IMG/VR virus record: IMGVR_UViG_3300036985_005327
Span: 24,650 to 88,649 of that record
Strand: one strand, 5' to 3'
Source of the DNA: a virus
Length of the DNA stretch: 64,000 bases
Positions within the stretch are counted from its first letter, which is position 1; each line of letters opens with the position of its first letter. The translations under genes and the position numbers were made by a program. Below, in pieces: positions 16,440 to 25,938 of the stretch. The notes beneath the pieces were generated by a model, which was not told the origin of the DNA, ran no database searches, and worked only from the letters and a program-made list of their open reading frames with translations.

Positions 16440-18244
16440 TGACAACCGAGGGAACTCCTTTTGGTCAGCATTTGATTAATGAGCTTATGCCTGAAGGGTA
16501 TAAGTTCAAAGGTCAAATAACAGGTAAAGATTTCACGGGAACAATGACCCGGTTATCAAAAACTGACCCGCACACGTACGCTCAAATTGTGGGTAACGTG
16601 AAACGGTTAGGCGACCACCTTGCTACCACGGAAGGTCTCTCGGTTGGGCTTGATGATATCGCTCCTGACTACGCTGAGCGCGCTCCGTTAATGGCTCAGG
16701 TATCTGCAAAGTTCCATAAGGCAAAAACAGATAACGAGAAGCGCACAGTATTAGAAGACGCGCACCAGGGTTTCAAAGATTTGGCTATGCGTCATCCAGG
16801 CACTATGACGCAGCAGGTTGCCTCAGGTTCTCGCGGTAAACCAAACCAGTATATGAAAATCGTAGCTTCTCCTGTGTACGGAAGAGACGGGCGTGGGAGA
16901 GTAGAACCTTGGTTAATCCGTAAGTCCTATTCAGAGGGGATGTCGCCAGCGGACAACTGGGTTGTGAGTAGCGAAGCCATTCTTGATACTATCAAGTCAA
17001 GCACATCAGTGTCTGAACCCGGTGAGCTCTCTAAGATTCTGGTCAGTAACATGAACAACATTCTAATTACTGAGCAGGACTGTGGGACGCATAACGGTAT
17101 ACTGATGGACCCTCGCGACTCAGACGTTGTTGACCGCTATCTGGCGCGTGACGTGGGTGCCTTTAGGCGTAACACCTTGATTACGCCGAACGTGCAGCCT
17201 TCTTTGTCCAAAGCGTCTTCGGGAAAGATCCTGGTTCGTTCTCCTATGACCTGTGAAGCGAGTGACGGCGTTTGCCAACACTGCCAAGGTCTTAACGAGA
17301 AGGGAAGAATGCACGACATCGGGACAAACGTAGGTGTGCGTTCGGCTCAAGCTATGGCTGAGCCACTGACGCAGCTTGCTCTGTCTGCTAAGCACGGAGC
17401 GAACACGGCATCTTCCGGGAGAATGCAGTTGCAAGGACTCTCTGGTTTTCGACAGGCCATCGAGTCTCCCAACCTTTTTATGCACAAGGCCACGCTGTCT
17501 ACTCTTAACGGCCAAGTGACCAAGGTAGAAAAAGCCCCTCAAGGAGGACACTTTGTTCACGTGGGTGACGTGTCCCACTACGCTACTCCAGGTCTGGGCC
17601 TGAAAGTAAAAGTTGGCGATTCCGTTGAACAAGGGGATGCCCTGAGCGACGGGATTCCCAAACCAAACGAGGTAGTCAAGTACAAGGGCCTGGGGGCTGG
17701 TCGAGTTTACATGGTAAATACCCTGCGTGGAATTTACAAAGACCAGGGGATCAATATTGACCAGCGCCACTTTGAGCTATTAGCTCTGGGTGAGTTGAAC
17801 CATGTCCGAATTTTGGACGATCCTGGTAAGAATTTTCTCAAAGGAGACGTTGTTCGCTACAACAACCTGAAGTCTGCGTTGTCTCAAGGGATCAAACAGA
17901 TGAGTCTCTCTGATGCTCTGGGGGAGACGTTAGGTAAAGAGTACTTTCATTTTTCTGTGGGTATGCGCGTAACGTCTTCAATGGTAGATTTTCTTAAAGC
18001 CCACGGAGTTAAGGAAGTTTTTATAGCTCCCAGAGCTCCCCAAGTTGAATTCGTAATGAAGCCAGCTACACGTGCTCCGTTGTACAACCCCGATTGGATG
18101 GCTCGGCTAGCACACAGAAACTTAAAAGTTACACTGCAGCAAGCAGCCCACTTTGGGGAAATATCCGACGTACACGGTTCTTCGCCTATTCCGGCCTATG
18201 TTTTAGGTACTGAATTTGGAAAAGGCGAAAAGGGAAAATACTAA
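16439..18244 (+). CDS. RNA polymerase beta' C-terminal part
   Basis: This supplies the beta' region downstream of the catalytic loop. It has GSRGKPNQYMKIV (bridge-helix approach, bacterial GARG..Q...), SYSEGMSP, and the second beta' zinc site Cys215, Cys272, Cys279, Cys282, with exactly the bacterial C-x6-C-x2-C spacing. VGVRSAQAMAEPLTQLALSAKHGANT equals bacterial [25 protein letters not shown] (trigger-loop region). At 601 aa it is much shorter than the matching bacterial segment, in keeping with phage RNAPs lacking lineage inserts. The ATG overlaps the previous TGA (TGATG). It must assemble with the spliced beta-beta' fusion product; no alpha or omega subunit is visible. Confidence 0.92.
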   Translation: MTTEGTPFGQHLINELMPEGYKFKGQITGKDFTGTMTRLSKTDPHTYAQIVGNVKRLGDHLATTEGLSVGLDDIAPDYAERAPLMAQVSAKFHKAKTDNEKRTVLEDAHQGFKDLAMRHPGTMTQQVASGSRGKPNQYMKIVASPVYGRDGRGRVEPWLIRKSYSEGMSPADNWVVSSEAILDTIKSSTSVSEPGELSKILVSNMNNILITEQDCGTHNGILMDPRDSDVVDRYLARDVGAFRRNTLITPNVQPSLSKASSGKILVRSPMTCEASDGVCQHCQGLNEKGRMHDIGTNVGVRSAQAMAEPLTQLALSAKHGANTASSGRMQLQGLSGFRQAIESPNLFMHKATLSTLNGQVTKVEKAPQGGHFVHVGDVSHYATPGLGLKVKVGDSVEQGDALSDGIPKPNEVVKYKGLGAGRVYMVNTLRGIYKDQGINIDQRHFELLALGELNHVRILDDPGKNFLKGDVVRYNNLKSALSQGIKQMSLSDALGETLGKEYFHFSVGMRVTSSMVDFLKAHGVKEVFIAPRAPQVEFVMKPATRAPLYNPDWMARLAHRNLKVTLQQAAHFGEISDVHGSSPIPAYVLGTEFGKGEKGKY

Positions 18245-18246
18245 AC

Positions 18247-18861
18247 ATGACGCCGTTTGAATCAGGTTGGGACGATGTTATTTCGGCGTTGGGTCTTACT
18301 AAAACAGCGTTGGCTGTACCCCCGGCTGCAGCGTCTCAATTGGCAGGCAAGGCGATGTCTACAGGCGTGAACGCCGCGACTAAGACCCCTTGGTACACTT
18401 CTGTGCGTAAAGGCGCGATAGGAGAACCTATCAACTTTGGTAAAGAATTACTGTCAGGTAAAGCCTTTACGCGCGAAGGTATGATGTACGATGGCTTTCG
18501 AGCTAGGTCCACTATGGACAAAGCATTGCTGTATGGGTTGCCCGCATTCATGGGGTATCAGACCATGAAAAGCGATGCCCCTGATAAAGCGCAACAGATG
18601 GGTGGTTTGGTTGCTTCTACTTTGGGTACGAACGCTCTCTTCCGACCTTTTGGTATGCTCGGAAGTATGTTAGCGTACCCAGCATTAGATAGAATAGGAC
18701 GTGGAGCGGTGAACGTAGCTCAAAAAGCCACGGGAACATTCGGTCAATCCGATGCTCAAAATCCGTACGCTTCATTCCAAAGAAAGCAACAACAACCCCA
18801 GCAACAACAGCAGCAACAACCTCAGCAATTTCAAAGAAGAGACTACGGTAGTCTCACTTGA
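18247..18861 (+). CDS. Hypothetical virion-associated protein with Gln-rich tail
   Basis: A 204-residue protein that starts just after the RNAP gene. The N-terminus (ESGWDDVISALGLTKTALA) fits a short motif, aromatic/Gly plus LxxLGL plus K-x-A, shared with other virion-cassette proteins here. The middle has Gly/Ala-rich hydrophobic stretches that could insert in a membrane, and the end is a Gln/Pro tract (QQQPQQQQQQQPQQF). Function unknown. Confidence 0.7.
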   Translation: MTPFESGWDDVISALGLTKTALAVPPAAASQLAGKAMSTGVNAATKTPWYTSVRKGAIGEPINFGKELLSGKAFTREGMMYDGFRARSTMDKALLYGLPAFMGYQTMKSDAPDKAQQMGGLVASTLGTNALFRPFGMLGSMLAYPALDRIGRGAVNVAQKATGTFGQSDAQNPYASFQRKQQQPQQQQQQQPQQFQRRDYGSLT

Positions 18862-18907
18862 TATTTAGTCGTACACTTGTGAAAGGTACGCTAGGAGGAA
18901 ACGTTTC

Positions 18908-19297
18908 ATGCTCACTGCTCTTATGTTGAAACAAGCCTACGCTCATGGAGCAGCCTCTGCTCTTCGTGAGGTCGGGTATCCGCTACAAACGGCGCATAAC
19001 ATTAGCGTTAAGTTAGCAGAAGAAGCTATGAGCGCCTCCCCGCAACCCGTGATGCCGCAGGAGATGCAACCCGAGATGCAGCCTGGAATGCAGACCGAGG
19101 AAGTGCAGCCCGAGAGACACCTCTTAGGCCCCAACCCCGGAATGCAGGAACAGCAGGAATCTCCTGATGTCGGAAGCCTAGTCGAAAGCGGAGGGTTGGG
19201 CGTTCCTCAATCCCCTGAAATGCAAGAACAAGAAGCCCCTCCTGAGGCGTACGCAGATGCCACCAACGACGACATCTACGGCGCGCTTAGCGAGTAA
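18908..19297 (+). CDS. Hypothetical Met/Gln/Pro/Glu-rich protein, 129 aa
   Basis: A good ribosome site (AGGAGG) sits nine bases before the ATG. The N-terminal 40 residues form a helix (LMLKQAYAHGAASALREVGY, then KLAEEAMSA) carrying the local G..ALREVG..K.A motif. The rest is low-complexity, with repeated EMQPxMQ units. It is probably a small structural or scaffold-type protein by composition and position. No family recognised. Confidence 0.7.
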   Translation: MLTALMLKQAYAHGAASALREVGYPLQTAHNISVKLAEEAMSASPQPVMPQEMQPEMQPGMQTEEVQPERHLLGPNPGMQEQQESPDVGSLVESGGLGVPQSPEMQEQEAPPEAYADATNDDIYGALSE

Positions 19298-19319
19298 CGT
19301 ACTAAAAGGAGTCAACACC

Positions 19320-20240
19320 ATGGGTCTTTTGAAGAGAGCACATGTTCGCGGTCTTAACTTTGGCCTGATGAAGAACGGGCTGGTATCTTACCCGTCTATC
19401 AAGTGGGCTAACGAAGCCGCTGACGCTGTCGCAGACGAAATTCCGGAAGAGGCTGCTCCGGAAGTGACCGATGACGCTGGCATGAGTGCCAACGAAGTCG
19501 CGCCGATCCTCCAGAAACTCGTCGAAGTGGCTCAAGCGATTGCCGCCAAGACCGAAGCCCCAATGGACGAGAACCTGAACAAGGTCTCTGCGGACCAGAG
19601 CCTCGATCTCACGAAGCTGGCGTACGCGATGGCTGAGCGTCTGATCTATAAGGCCGCTCTCGAGTCGGGCACCACGAACCCCGGTTCGGGTCCTGCCACG
19701 CACGAGCAGGTCTTTGTCGAAGGTGAGACCGACGCCGAGAAGAATCCGTCTTCGGCTGTGACGGGTCCGAAGGGTTCTTCGTCCCTCGACACCAGCGCTG
19801 GTGTCGTCGGCGCGCAGACCGTTCGCCCTGACCAACCGGGCACGCAAGATTCCCCGGCTCCGACGACGCTCGCGGATGTGAAGATCTCTTCCTTCCTACA
19901 GAAGCTGTCGAAGGACGGTACGCTTCCCCAGTCGGGTGGTCGTACGGACCTCGCCACGAACGCGAACCTGAAGGGCACCGTGGTTCCCCAGGGCACGACC
20001 AACGCCAAGACGCCGCACACACCTGTCCCGCTCCAGCGGAACCCGGCCGCTCCGCAGCCCCCGGTGAGTAACGAGATTCAGGCGGATGTGAAGAAGACGG
20101 CGGAACAGCTACTCTCGACTGAGGAAGGTCGCCAGATCCTGCTCAACCTTCATGCTCAGCAGCAGAAGCAGGCGAGTCAAGAGGAAGTCGTGGACGTCGC
20201 GACGAATATCCTTTTGAACGCCCTCAAGTCCGTTCGCTGA
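19320..20240 (+). CDS. Hypothetical abundant head protein, 306 aa
   Basis: I start at ATG 19320, which has AAAGGAG eight bases upstream. The protein is mostly hydrophilic, rich in Ala, Pro, Thr and Glu, with several helices holding K-x-A sites (LTKLAYAMAERLIYKAA, SSFLQKLSKDG, VKKTAEQLL, QKQASQEE). Codon use is strongly GC-ending, as in the capsid and sheath genes, which suggests high expression. A scaffold or internal head role is an inference. Confidence 0.72.
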   Translation: MGLLKRAHVRGLNFGLMKNGLVSYPSIKWANEAADAVADEIPEEAAPEVTDDAGMSANEVAPILQKLVEVAQAIAAKTEAPMDENLNKVSADQSLDLTKLAYAMAERLIYKAALESGTTNPGSGPATHEQVFVEGETDAEKNPSSAVTGPKGSSSLDTSAGVVGAQTVRPDQPGTQDSPAPTTLADVKISSFLQKLSKDGTLPQSGGRTDLATNANLKGTVVPQGTTNAKTPHTPVPLQRNPAAPQPPVSNEIQADVKKTAEQLLSTEEGRQILLNLHAQQQKQASQEEVVDVATNILLNALKSVR

Positions 20241-20266
20241 TATTCGTTTCTTCCTTCCGGCAATAA

Positions 20267-20278
20267 TTGACATATAAT
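20267..20278 (+). promoter_or_regulatory. Candidate phage late promoter (TATAAT, -10 only)
   Basis: TATAATTC lies at 20273-20280, about 75 bases before the 20353 gene and in a 112-base gap. It has no -35 box at 16-18 bases; a TTGACA abuts it directly, which is not sigma70 spacing. It matches the TAYAAT elements at 32708, 41958 and 42918. Confidence 0.45.
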
Positions 20279-20352
20279 TCAAGACGAAACCAAATAGAGC
20301 ACGCTTTCGTGTTCTGAGAACTTGGTACTCGTTAACAGGACAGGTTCAAACA

Positions 20353-22998
20353 ATGCCGACACCTATGTCTCCGGATGTTCAAGCGTATGGTCAGCTTCCT
20401 TCCGCTGAACAGGCTGAAGAGCTCTTTAAGCAAAAGTTCTCAAGCATGGCGTACAACGTTATGTTCGCTAAGTTTCCTGACTTAGCTCCACAAATCGTGA
20501 CGTTTAAGCTGCTTGAAACCGACTCTGTAAAAGGGCGCGGTGTCGGTGCATTCATCCTGATGCAAGACAACAAGCCTATCTACATTCCGGTGGTTATGAG
20601 CGACAGCCAGCTTAAGCCACTGGATGTTTTCTATTTCAAGGACCTCAACATTTTCCTTCCCATGAACAAAGAGTGGCTGGAGGAAGTGTCGAAGATGTCG
20701 CTCGAAGAGATGGGTCAGCCCGCTGATATCCCGCAGGGCGTCCCGCGCGACATTGACATCCGTAACGTGGTTATGCCTCCATTTACGTCTTCAGGGCGTG
20801 TGGGTCTCGCTTCCGACATGGGTATCGACTTTCACGCGAAGGCCATGTTCAAAGAAGCCGAAAACAACAACTACGAAGTACACCCTCGGTTCTTGGAGTT
20901 CATTGGTGACGCCGCTCCTCGTTCGGTTCTTGACGGCGTAAAGATTGCGTTTGAGCGTCACCCTGTCCTTCTCCAGAAGCTGGCTCAGTTCCACGGGTCA
21001 ACCGCAGTCGTTAACGCGTTCAAGCGCGGTAACGCCCGCACGGCAACCCAGACTACAGTCCAGACAAAGACTGCTTCTTTGAACAAGGAAGGGTCTGTCC
21101 GTGTCTTTACCAAGACGGCGTCTGCGGCAGAGCTCAAAGAAGCTTTTGGCGAGAAGGCCGCTCAAGCCTATCAGGGTATCCTTCGTAATGGTGTCGCTAC
21201 GCAGGACACCCGCAGAAGTATCGAGAAGGTAGCTCTCAAGATTGAGCACGAGCTCAAGCTCACCGAGCCGGGTCACACGGCTGGGTTCTACCGGCTCTAC
21301 TTCATGGACGCTCCTCCAGACATCTACTACATCATTCCGAAGCCTAAGGGCTCTAGTTGTGACGGCAACAACGCCATTGCGAGTGACGACTACTACAGCT
21401 CTTACGGTGTCAGCCCGCGCCGTAACGCCACCGAATACCTTATCATCAACAAGGATGGTAAGAAGGTGTGGTGCAACACTCACGTTATGGGTGAGCACAT
21501 CCAGGATGATGACTCCTCGCTGAACAGTTACAAGTGGATCAAGACGATCATCCACGGTAACGCTCGTGGCTCGGCACCGTCTGTTCACGACTACGGCTTC
21601 TTCCTTTGCGCCGGTCCTGGTAAGCAGCCCCAGGCTACCAAGCCTTTCTGGGTTCACTCTATCGTTGAGACCAAGGGCATCAAGAAGATCATGGGTGGGT
21701 ACTCGGACGGAACGAAGTACATCATCGATGACAACACGCAGCGCGAAACCATTACGCAGGCTGCTAACGACACACTCATCATTCCGAAAGATGCGAAGTG
21801 GGTCGCTATTCAGACGAACGTCCGCGAAGAGGACAAGTACGAGCTGCGTAACCACAGCCTGAGTAACATCACGGACGACCCGAAGATGGTTACCCATTGG
21901 CTCGACGCGAAACTCCAGGATGCGAAGGCCGAACCTGTCGAGGTTAAGAAGGCAGGCGTCGAGGAGTACTGGGTAGGAAATCATCCTCAAGCTCTTCACT
22001 ACCCGAAGGCTGTTGAGAAGGTAGCGACTACCTACGGCATCTCTGTCGCGGACGCCGCTGGGGTTCTTGTGGAAGTGGAACGCACTCGCTTCCCGTTCAT
22101 GTACGTTCTTCCGATTTCTAAGCTGGCCTCCATCAATGAGATTTTGATGAAGGTTGCTCAGCCGGGAGCGGAAGGACCGATGCAGGGTCAGGGTCCGGCT
22201 CAGGGTGGTCAGCCCCCGATGGCCCCTGAAGGTGGTGGTGGTGCTCCGATGGACCCGTCGCAGCAGGGTATGGACCCATCCATGATGGGTATGGCCCCGC
22301 CGCCCGCACCGTCTCCGATGTCGCCTACTGACCTGGCTATCGCGGAAGCTGTCGATAAGCTGACGCAAGAAAACCAGGTTCGTATGCAGCAACTGCAAGA
22401 CCAGATGCAGCAGCAGCAACAGACGCTGCAGCAGGAGTCGGACCAGAACAACAAGCTGGTTACTCTGCTTCAGCAGATCCAGAGTCGTGCGAGTCAGATC
22501 ACGCAGGCGACAGGCGGAATGATTCCGGCTGGAGCTGAGCAGTCTCCCGCTACGGCCGCAAGGATGCTTGCTCCTGAGCCCGAGCCACAACCTGAGCCTC
22601 CTCCGACTCCGATGATGCCCGAGGGTAATGTGAATCCCCAAGCTGTTGCGGACCAAATCAATCCCAACATGCTTGAGTCTGCCGGTGACCTTGGTAACGC
22701 TGGCGTCTTTGACCTCGCTACGATGTCGATGATGGCTGCGTCTCCTGTTCTCCACGAGATCATCTCGACGTACGTCCCGAACCTCGAGAAGGCAGTTGAT
22801 AACCTCGGTCGTATCCTGCTGACCTTATGGATGCAGGAAGCCGAGGTTAAGCAGATGATTGGTGACCTCGAGTACACCACTCTCGAAGAGCGGCTTCGCA
22901 CCGTCTTCAAGGGTCTCGGCGAGCTCGTCATCAAGATCAACCGAAACGCTGTCAACCCTGGTCAGATGTCGCAACAAGGGATGATGAATCAACAGTGA
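20353..22998 (+). CDS. Large virion protein with coiled coil and Pro/Met/Gly-rich region, 881 aa
   Basis: I do not recognise the family. An N-terminal ~240-residue domain is followed by a K-x-A-rich linker (TKTASLNKEG, FTKTASAAEL, IEKVALKIE) and a large mixed domain with repeated aromatic strands (~270-560). Then comes a low-complexity Pro/Met/Gly/Gln segment, a Gln-rich coiled coil (~680-720), and a helical C-terminus. GC-ending codons and its place among head genes argue for an abundant virion or prohead protein. The K-x-A sites may be protease processing points. It has its own candidate promoter. Confidence 0.75.
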   Translation: MPTPMSPDVQAYGQLPSAEQAEELFKQKFSSMAYNVMFAKFPDLAPQIVTFKLLETDSVKGRGVGAFILMQDNKPIYIPVVMSDSQLKPLDVFYFKDLNIFLPMNKEWLEEVSKMSLEEMGQPADIPQGVPRDIDIRNVVMPPFTSSGRVGLASDMGIDFHAKAMFKEAENNNYEVHPRFLEFIGDAAPRSVLDGVKIAFERHPVLLQKLAQFHGSTAVVNAFKRGNARTATQTTVQTKTASLNKEGSVRVFTKTASAAELKEAFGEKAAQAYQGILRNGVATQDTRRSIEKVALKIEHELKLTEPGHTAGFYRLYFMDAPPDIYYIIPKPKGSSCDGNNAIASDDYYSSYGVSPRRNATEYLIINKDGKKVWCNTHVMGEHIQDDDSSLNSYKWIKTIIHGNARGSAPSVHDYGFFLCAGPGKQPQATKPFWVHSIVETKGIKKIMGGYSDGTKYIIDDNTQRETITQAANDTLIIPKDAKWVAIQTNVREEDKYELRNHSLSNITDDPKMVTHWLDAKLQDAKAEPVEVKKAGVEEYWVGNHPQALHYPKAVEKVATTYGISVADAAGVLVEVERTRFPFMYVLPISKLASINEILMKVAQPGAEGPMQGQGPAQGGQPPMAPEGGGGAPMDPSQQGMDPSMMGMAPPPAPSPMSPTDLAIAEAVDKLTQENQVRMQQLQDQMQQQQQTLQQESDQNNKLVTLLQQIQSRASQITQATGGMIPAGAEQSPATAARMLAPEPEPQPEPPPTPMMPEGNVNPQAVADQINPNMLESAGDLGNAGVFDLATMSMMAASPVLHEIISTYVPNLEKAVDNLGRILLTLWMQEAEVKQMIGDLEYTTLEERLRTVFKGLGELVIKINRNAVNPGQMSQQGMMNQQ

Positions 22999-23708
22999 AA
23001 CACTGTGTCCCAGATCGGCGCTGGAAGCGTCTGAAGTATGCCTTAGCCCAAAAGAATGCGGATTCTATCCGTAACGATTCTTGGCTTTACGGCGTATATG
23101 AGGTGTCTGTTGGGTCTAAAACAGACGACAACGTCCAAGCAGCCTTAGATCTGGGAGACAGCGATTATCACCGAGATTGCATCATGGCTTTCCTGTTAAG
23201 CCGTTCTCCTGTTCAGGAGATATCCAAGTGTCTTGAGATTTCTGCGAGTATCCTCGAGATATTCGAGAAACTTTTCTGTGACAAAAGTGAGATGCGGAAC
23301 AAGTTGGACCACATCTTATTTGCTCGGGAGTACCAGAAGAACGTAGCTCAAGAAGAAGGACGTTGGCTGATTGACACTGGGCTTACGGGAGGACCTACGG
23401 TTCTTCAGGATCGTTTCTTACTAGGTCACGAAGAGCTCAACATAGACGTACGCAGCGTTTCACGTCGCATGATTAACACTGCGTATACTATTGGTATGGT
23501 GGCTCGTGGAAACTCGTTAACGTCAGAGGTATCCAAGCAAGCTCTCAGATGGTTTGATAGCGTAACTAAGTTGCTTTCTGCTCATGAAAAACTGCGTATG
23601 GAAGAGATTGAAGAAAATATCGATGACGCAGTCATCGCGATTAAGCAACAGCAGTTGACGCATACGCCTGAAGAGTTGAAGATACTTCCTGAAAACATCA
23701 TGCATTGA
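22995..23708 (+). CDS. Hypothetical protein with possible helix-turn-helix, 237 aa
   Basis: The GTG start overlaps the preceding TGA (GTGA). Residues ~70-95 (RSPVQEISKCLEISASILEIFEKLFCDK) look like a helix-turn-helix of the kind in small terminase-like or sigma-like phage proteins. The remainder is helical with a long C-terminal amphipathic stretch. No terminase small subunit is seen elsewhere in the window, so that role is possible but unproven. Confidence 0.65.
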   Translation: MKHCVPDRRWKRLKYALAQKNADSIRNDSWLYGVYEVSVGSKTDDNVQAALDLGDSDYHRDCIMAFLLSRSPVQEISKCLEISASILEIFEKLFCDKSEMRNKLDHILFAREYQKNVAQEEGRWLIDTGLTGGPTVLQDRFLLGHEELNIDVRSVSRRMINTAYTIGMVARGNSLTSEVSKQALRWFDSVTKLLSAHEKLRMEEIEENIDDAVIAIKQQQLTHTPEELKILPENIMH

Positions 23709-23717
23709 GAGGCACGC

Positions 23718-24626
23718 ATGTGGACAAGAGCTGAATACGATACCGCAGCGGAACAAATTGGTCGTGATTTTGCCGCTAGCGGCGGGCAATCGCGGATAAA
23801 TGACCTGGCTACGAAAGTGGCTACGGAAAACAACTTGAACCCCGAGGGTATCCAAACGCTGGTTCGCTTGGCGAATGTCGCTGCGTTTCAGGAACTCTTC
23901 ACTAAGCGTGCCGGGTCGAATGACCGCATGATTGAGTTTGAAGTTGGCGATCCTGACTTGGTTGTTAGCAACCTCTATTCCGAGGTCAAACAAGCGGCTG
24001 TTGCACAACAGAAGTACGCGTCTGTGTCTTCGTATGACCGCGCCATGGACTACTACGGGGCTATGACCGTTAAAGTCGCGGAAGACGAGACGGATGAAAC
24101 AGAAGAGCCCGAAGATGACAAAGCGACTCCCGTGTCTGAGGAGGAAACGGTTCTGGGCAAAAAAGTGGATGCACCAGACGCGACTCCGGAAGCGGCTCTT
24201 CTTGACAAGAGGGCTATGGCCAAGTTCAACGTCAAGCGGGCGCAAGAAGCGATTGACGACGAGTCTCGTCGTCTTATGCACGAGTGGGGTATTGCTCTGG
24301 AGAAGGCTGCTCAGTCTGTTCGTGTCGTTTTTGGCAAGCCGACTTTCGACAAGCAAGCTTTTTACGCAGATGTCGTAGCTGACTTGGGTGTCAATGTCAT
24401 TCCAGAGTTGAAGGCAGTCAACATGCTTAACGGCGGTGACGTTGACGAAATCGACAGTGAGAAAATGGCAAGTGCTCCTGAGCATCGCGTTAGTACGCTC
24501 TCGCAGACGAAAGAGACAGCAGATATTCTTGCTTTGGTTAAGCAAGCTTCAGCGGCTCGACAGAAGCGGGAAGGGTACACCGCGTCCTTGACCTGGTTGA
24601 ACGAAAAGATTGCGGAGCTGGCATAA
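23718..24626 (+). CDS. Hypothetical helical head protein, 302 aa
   Basis: GAGG lies five bases before the ATG. The protein is predicted largely helical, Ala/Glu-rich, with an acidic central linker (EDETDETEEPEDD) and many K-x-A sites (LATKVATEN, VKQAAVAQQKYAS, MTVKVAEDE, LEKAAQSV, LVKQASAARQK). It resembles scaffold or prohead-core proteins in composition. No family recognised. Confidence 0.7.
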   Translation: MWTRAEYDTAAEQIGRDFAASGGQSRINDLATKVATENNLNPEGIQTLVRLANVAAFQELFTKRAGSNDRMIEFEVGDPDLVVSNLYSEVKQAAVAQQKYASVSSYDRAMDYYGAMTVKVAEDETDETEEPEDDKATPVSEEETVLGKKVDAPDATPEAALLDKRAMAKFNVKRAQEAIDDESRRLMHEWGIALEKAAQSVRVVFGKPTFDKQAFYADVVADLGVNVIPELKAVNMLNGGDVDEIDSEKMASAPEHRVSTLSQTKETADILALVKQASAARQKREGYTASLTWLNEKIAELA

Positions 24627-24628
24627 TC

Positions 24629-25291
24629 ATGGGCCTCTTAAAAGGAGTCCTAAATTTTCCTCGTAAGCACCCTGTGGCAGCACTAGGTGTCGCGGGTACT
24701 GCAGCATCCTTATCTCCTGTTATGACTGAAGGAGGTAAATTGGAGGAAGAATCAATGAAGGGTTACACCGGTACTCCTGGCGGTAAGTACGTGTACGCCG
24801 AGCTTGAGGCTGTTGAAGAGCGCAAAGCCTTTCTCGAGAAGAAGGTCGCGTTTGAGAAAGACGCATTTACGCCTACTGTACCGAGAACCTTTGGTAGTCA
24901 ACTTACCGAAGGTCTTGGAATGGGCATCGGTAAGTCTGTGGGTCAGGCAGGCGTAGACATTATTCGCGCTCTCGTTACCGGCGTAGGTAACTCTGCTCGT
25001 TTAGGCCCCGCGACGTTGAGCCAGCAACAGAAGATGCTGGTTGCCAGGATCATCCAGAGCGACCCAATGCTCCACACCTTCGACGCTGAGAGTCCGGGTA
25101 CGTTGGAGCACGCATACACCACGATGGTGCGAACCGCTCCGCATGTCTCGGAAGACCCGAACGTAGTGCTCTCGTTCCTGCGTGAAGCTTCTCAGACAGG
25201 TGGTACGATCAACTACATGACCATGAAGCATCTCGCAGAAGCTGAGAAAGCTTTTATGGAAGCACGTAACGCCACGCGCCCGTGGTTCTAA
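24629..25291 (+). CDS. Hypothetical virion protein, 220 aa
   Basis: It follows the previous gene after two bases. A short hydrophobic segment near the N-terminus (HPVAALGVAGTAASLSPV) and a Gly-rich region (~100-125) could interact with a membrane or pack in the capsid. LEKKVAFEKDAF carries the local K-x-A motif. Function unknown. Confidence 0.68.
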   Translation: MGLLKGVLNFPRKHPVAALGVAGTAASLSPVMTEGGKLEEESMKGYTGTPGGKYVYAELEAVEERKAFLEKKVAFEKDAFTPTVPRTFGSQLTEGLGMGIGKSVGQAGVDIIRALVTGVGNSARLGPATLSQQQKMLVARIIQSDPMLHTFDAESPGTLEHAYTTMVRTAPHVSEDPNVVLSFLREASQTGGTINYMTMKHLAEAEKAFMEARNATRPWF

Positions 25292-25302
25292 AAGGTGAAG
25301 TC

Positions 25303-25518
25303 ATGACATACGAAGAACTCGACGCTGTTGTTCCTGAGAATGTGAAGCAGGCATACCTCAATCACCAAGTGCACAAACTTGCTGAGGAGCGTACAGGTCT
25401 GACTGATTTCAGCTTTGGGTCTATCGCTCGTTACATGGGTGAGAAGATTGCTTCTCGCCAGATGAGCCACAGTATCATCCAGGATGGTTTGACGGCACTC
25501 AAGATGCTGCGAGGTTAA
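25303..25518 (+). CDS. Small hypothetical protein, 71 aa
   Basis: The ATG at 25303 has AAAGGTG nearby and is preferred over an upstream in-frame start lying inside the previous gene. The product is a compact, helical, charged protein (VKQAYLNHQVHKLAEERTG). Unknown; part of the head-protein run. Confidence 0.68.
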   Translation: MTYEELDAVVPENVKQAYLNHQVHKLAEERTGLTDFSFGSIARYMGEKIASRQMSHSIIQDGLTALKMLRG

Positions 25519-25520
25519 CT

Positions 25521-25931
25521 ATGCACCTTGAACTCTTTACGCACGAGATTTCCAATGCGGTTAAGAGCCATGGTCTCTACGAAGAGGTCGCGGTTAAGAC
25601 GGCGTCGGAAGAGCAGTGCATCGTTGTGGAAGAAGAGAACCCCAAGATCGCCCACGTCGTTATCGATGCTATCCGAACGGAAGCAAGGGTTCATGGGCAT
25701 ACTGGGGTTCCGGGGGTTGTGGGGTTCGTTACGAAGATGGCAGCGTTTAAGCGTGAAGAGCCTTTGACGAATGTGGAGCAGCTCAAGGTCGCCGCCGCTC
25801 TGACCGTTGACGACGCTCTGACGCAAGCCATTTGCGACGAGAAACTCACTGACAATTCACGGTTGAAGCTCGCGCACACAAGAACGTACGGTAGGGAAGT
25901 TTTCATGGAGATCCTCCGAGGGATTCTCTGA
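25521..25931 (+). CDS. Hypothetical protein, 136 aa
   Basis: It starts two bases after the previous stop, with GAGG upstream. It has alternating strands and helices and K-x-A sites (AVKTASEEQ, TKMAAFKREE, LKVAAALTV). It immediately precedes the prohead protease gene, so it is likely a head-assembly protein. No family recognised. Confidence 0.68.
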   Translation: MHLELFTHEISNAVKSHGLYEEVAVKTASEEQCIVVEEENPKIAHVVIDAIRTEARVHGHTGVPGVVGFVTKMAAFKREEPLTNVEQLKVAAALTVDDALTQAICDEKLTDNSRLKLAHTRTYGREVFMEILRGIL

Positions 25932-25938
25932 GGACTAG

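Noticed and set aside
20267-20278. Host sigma70 promoter from TTGACA and TATAAT
   Set aside because: The two hexamers touch; sigma70 needs about 17 bases between them. Only the -10-like part is kept.
20998-22755. A 585-codon open frame on the minus strand, opposite the 881-aa virion gene
   Set aside because: It is Arg/Leu/Val-rich, has no ribosome site and lies wholly antisense to a well-formed gene with GC-ending codons, which removes stops on the other strand. The same reasoning rejects long antisense frames at 36510-37685, 31141-32178 and 23523-24545.
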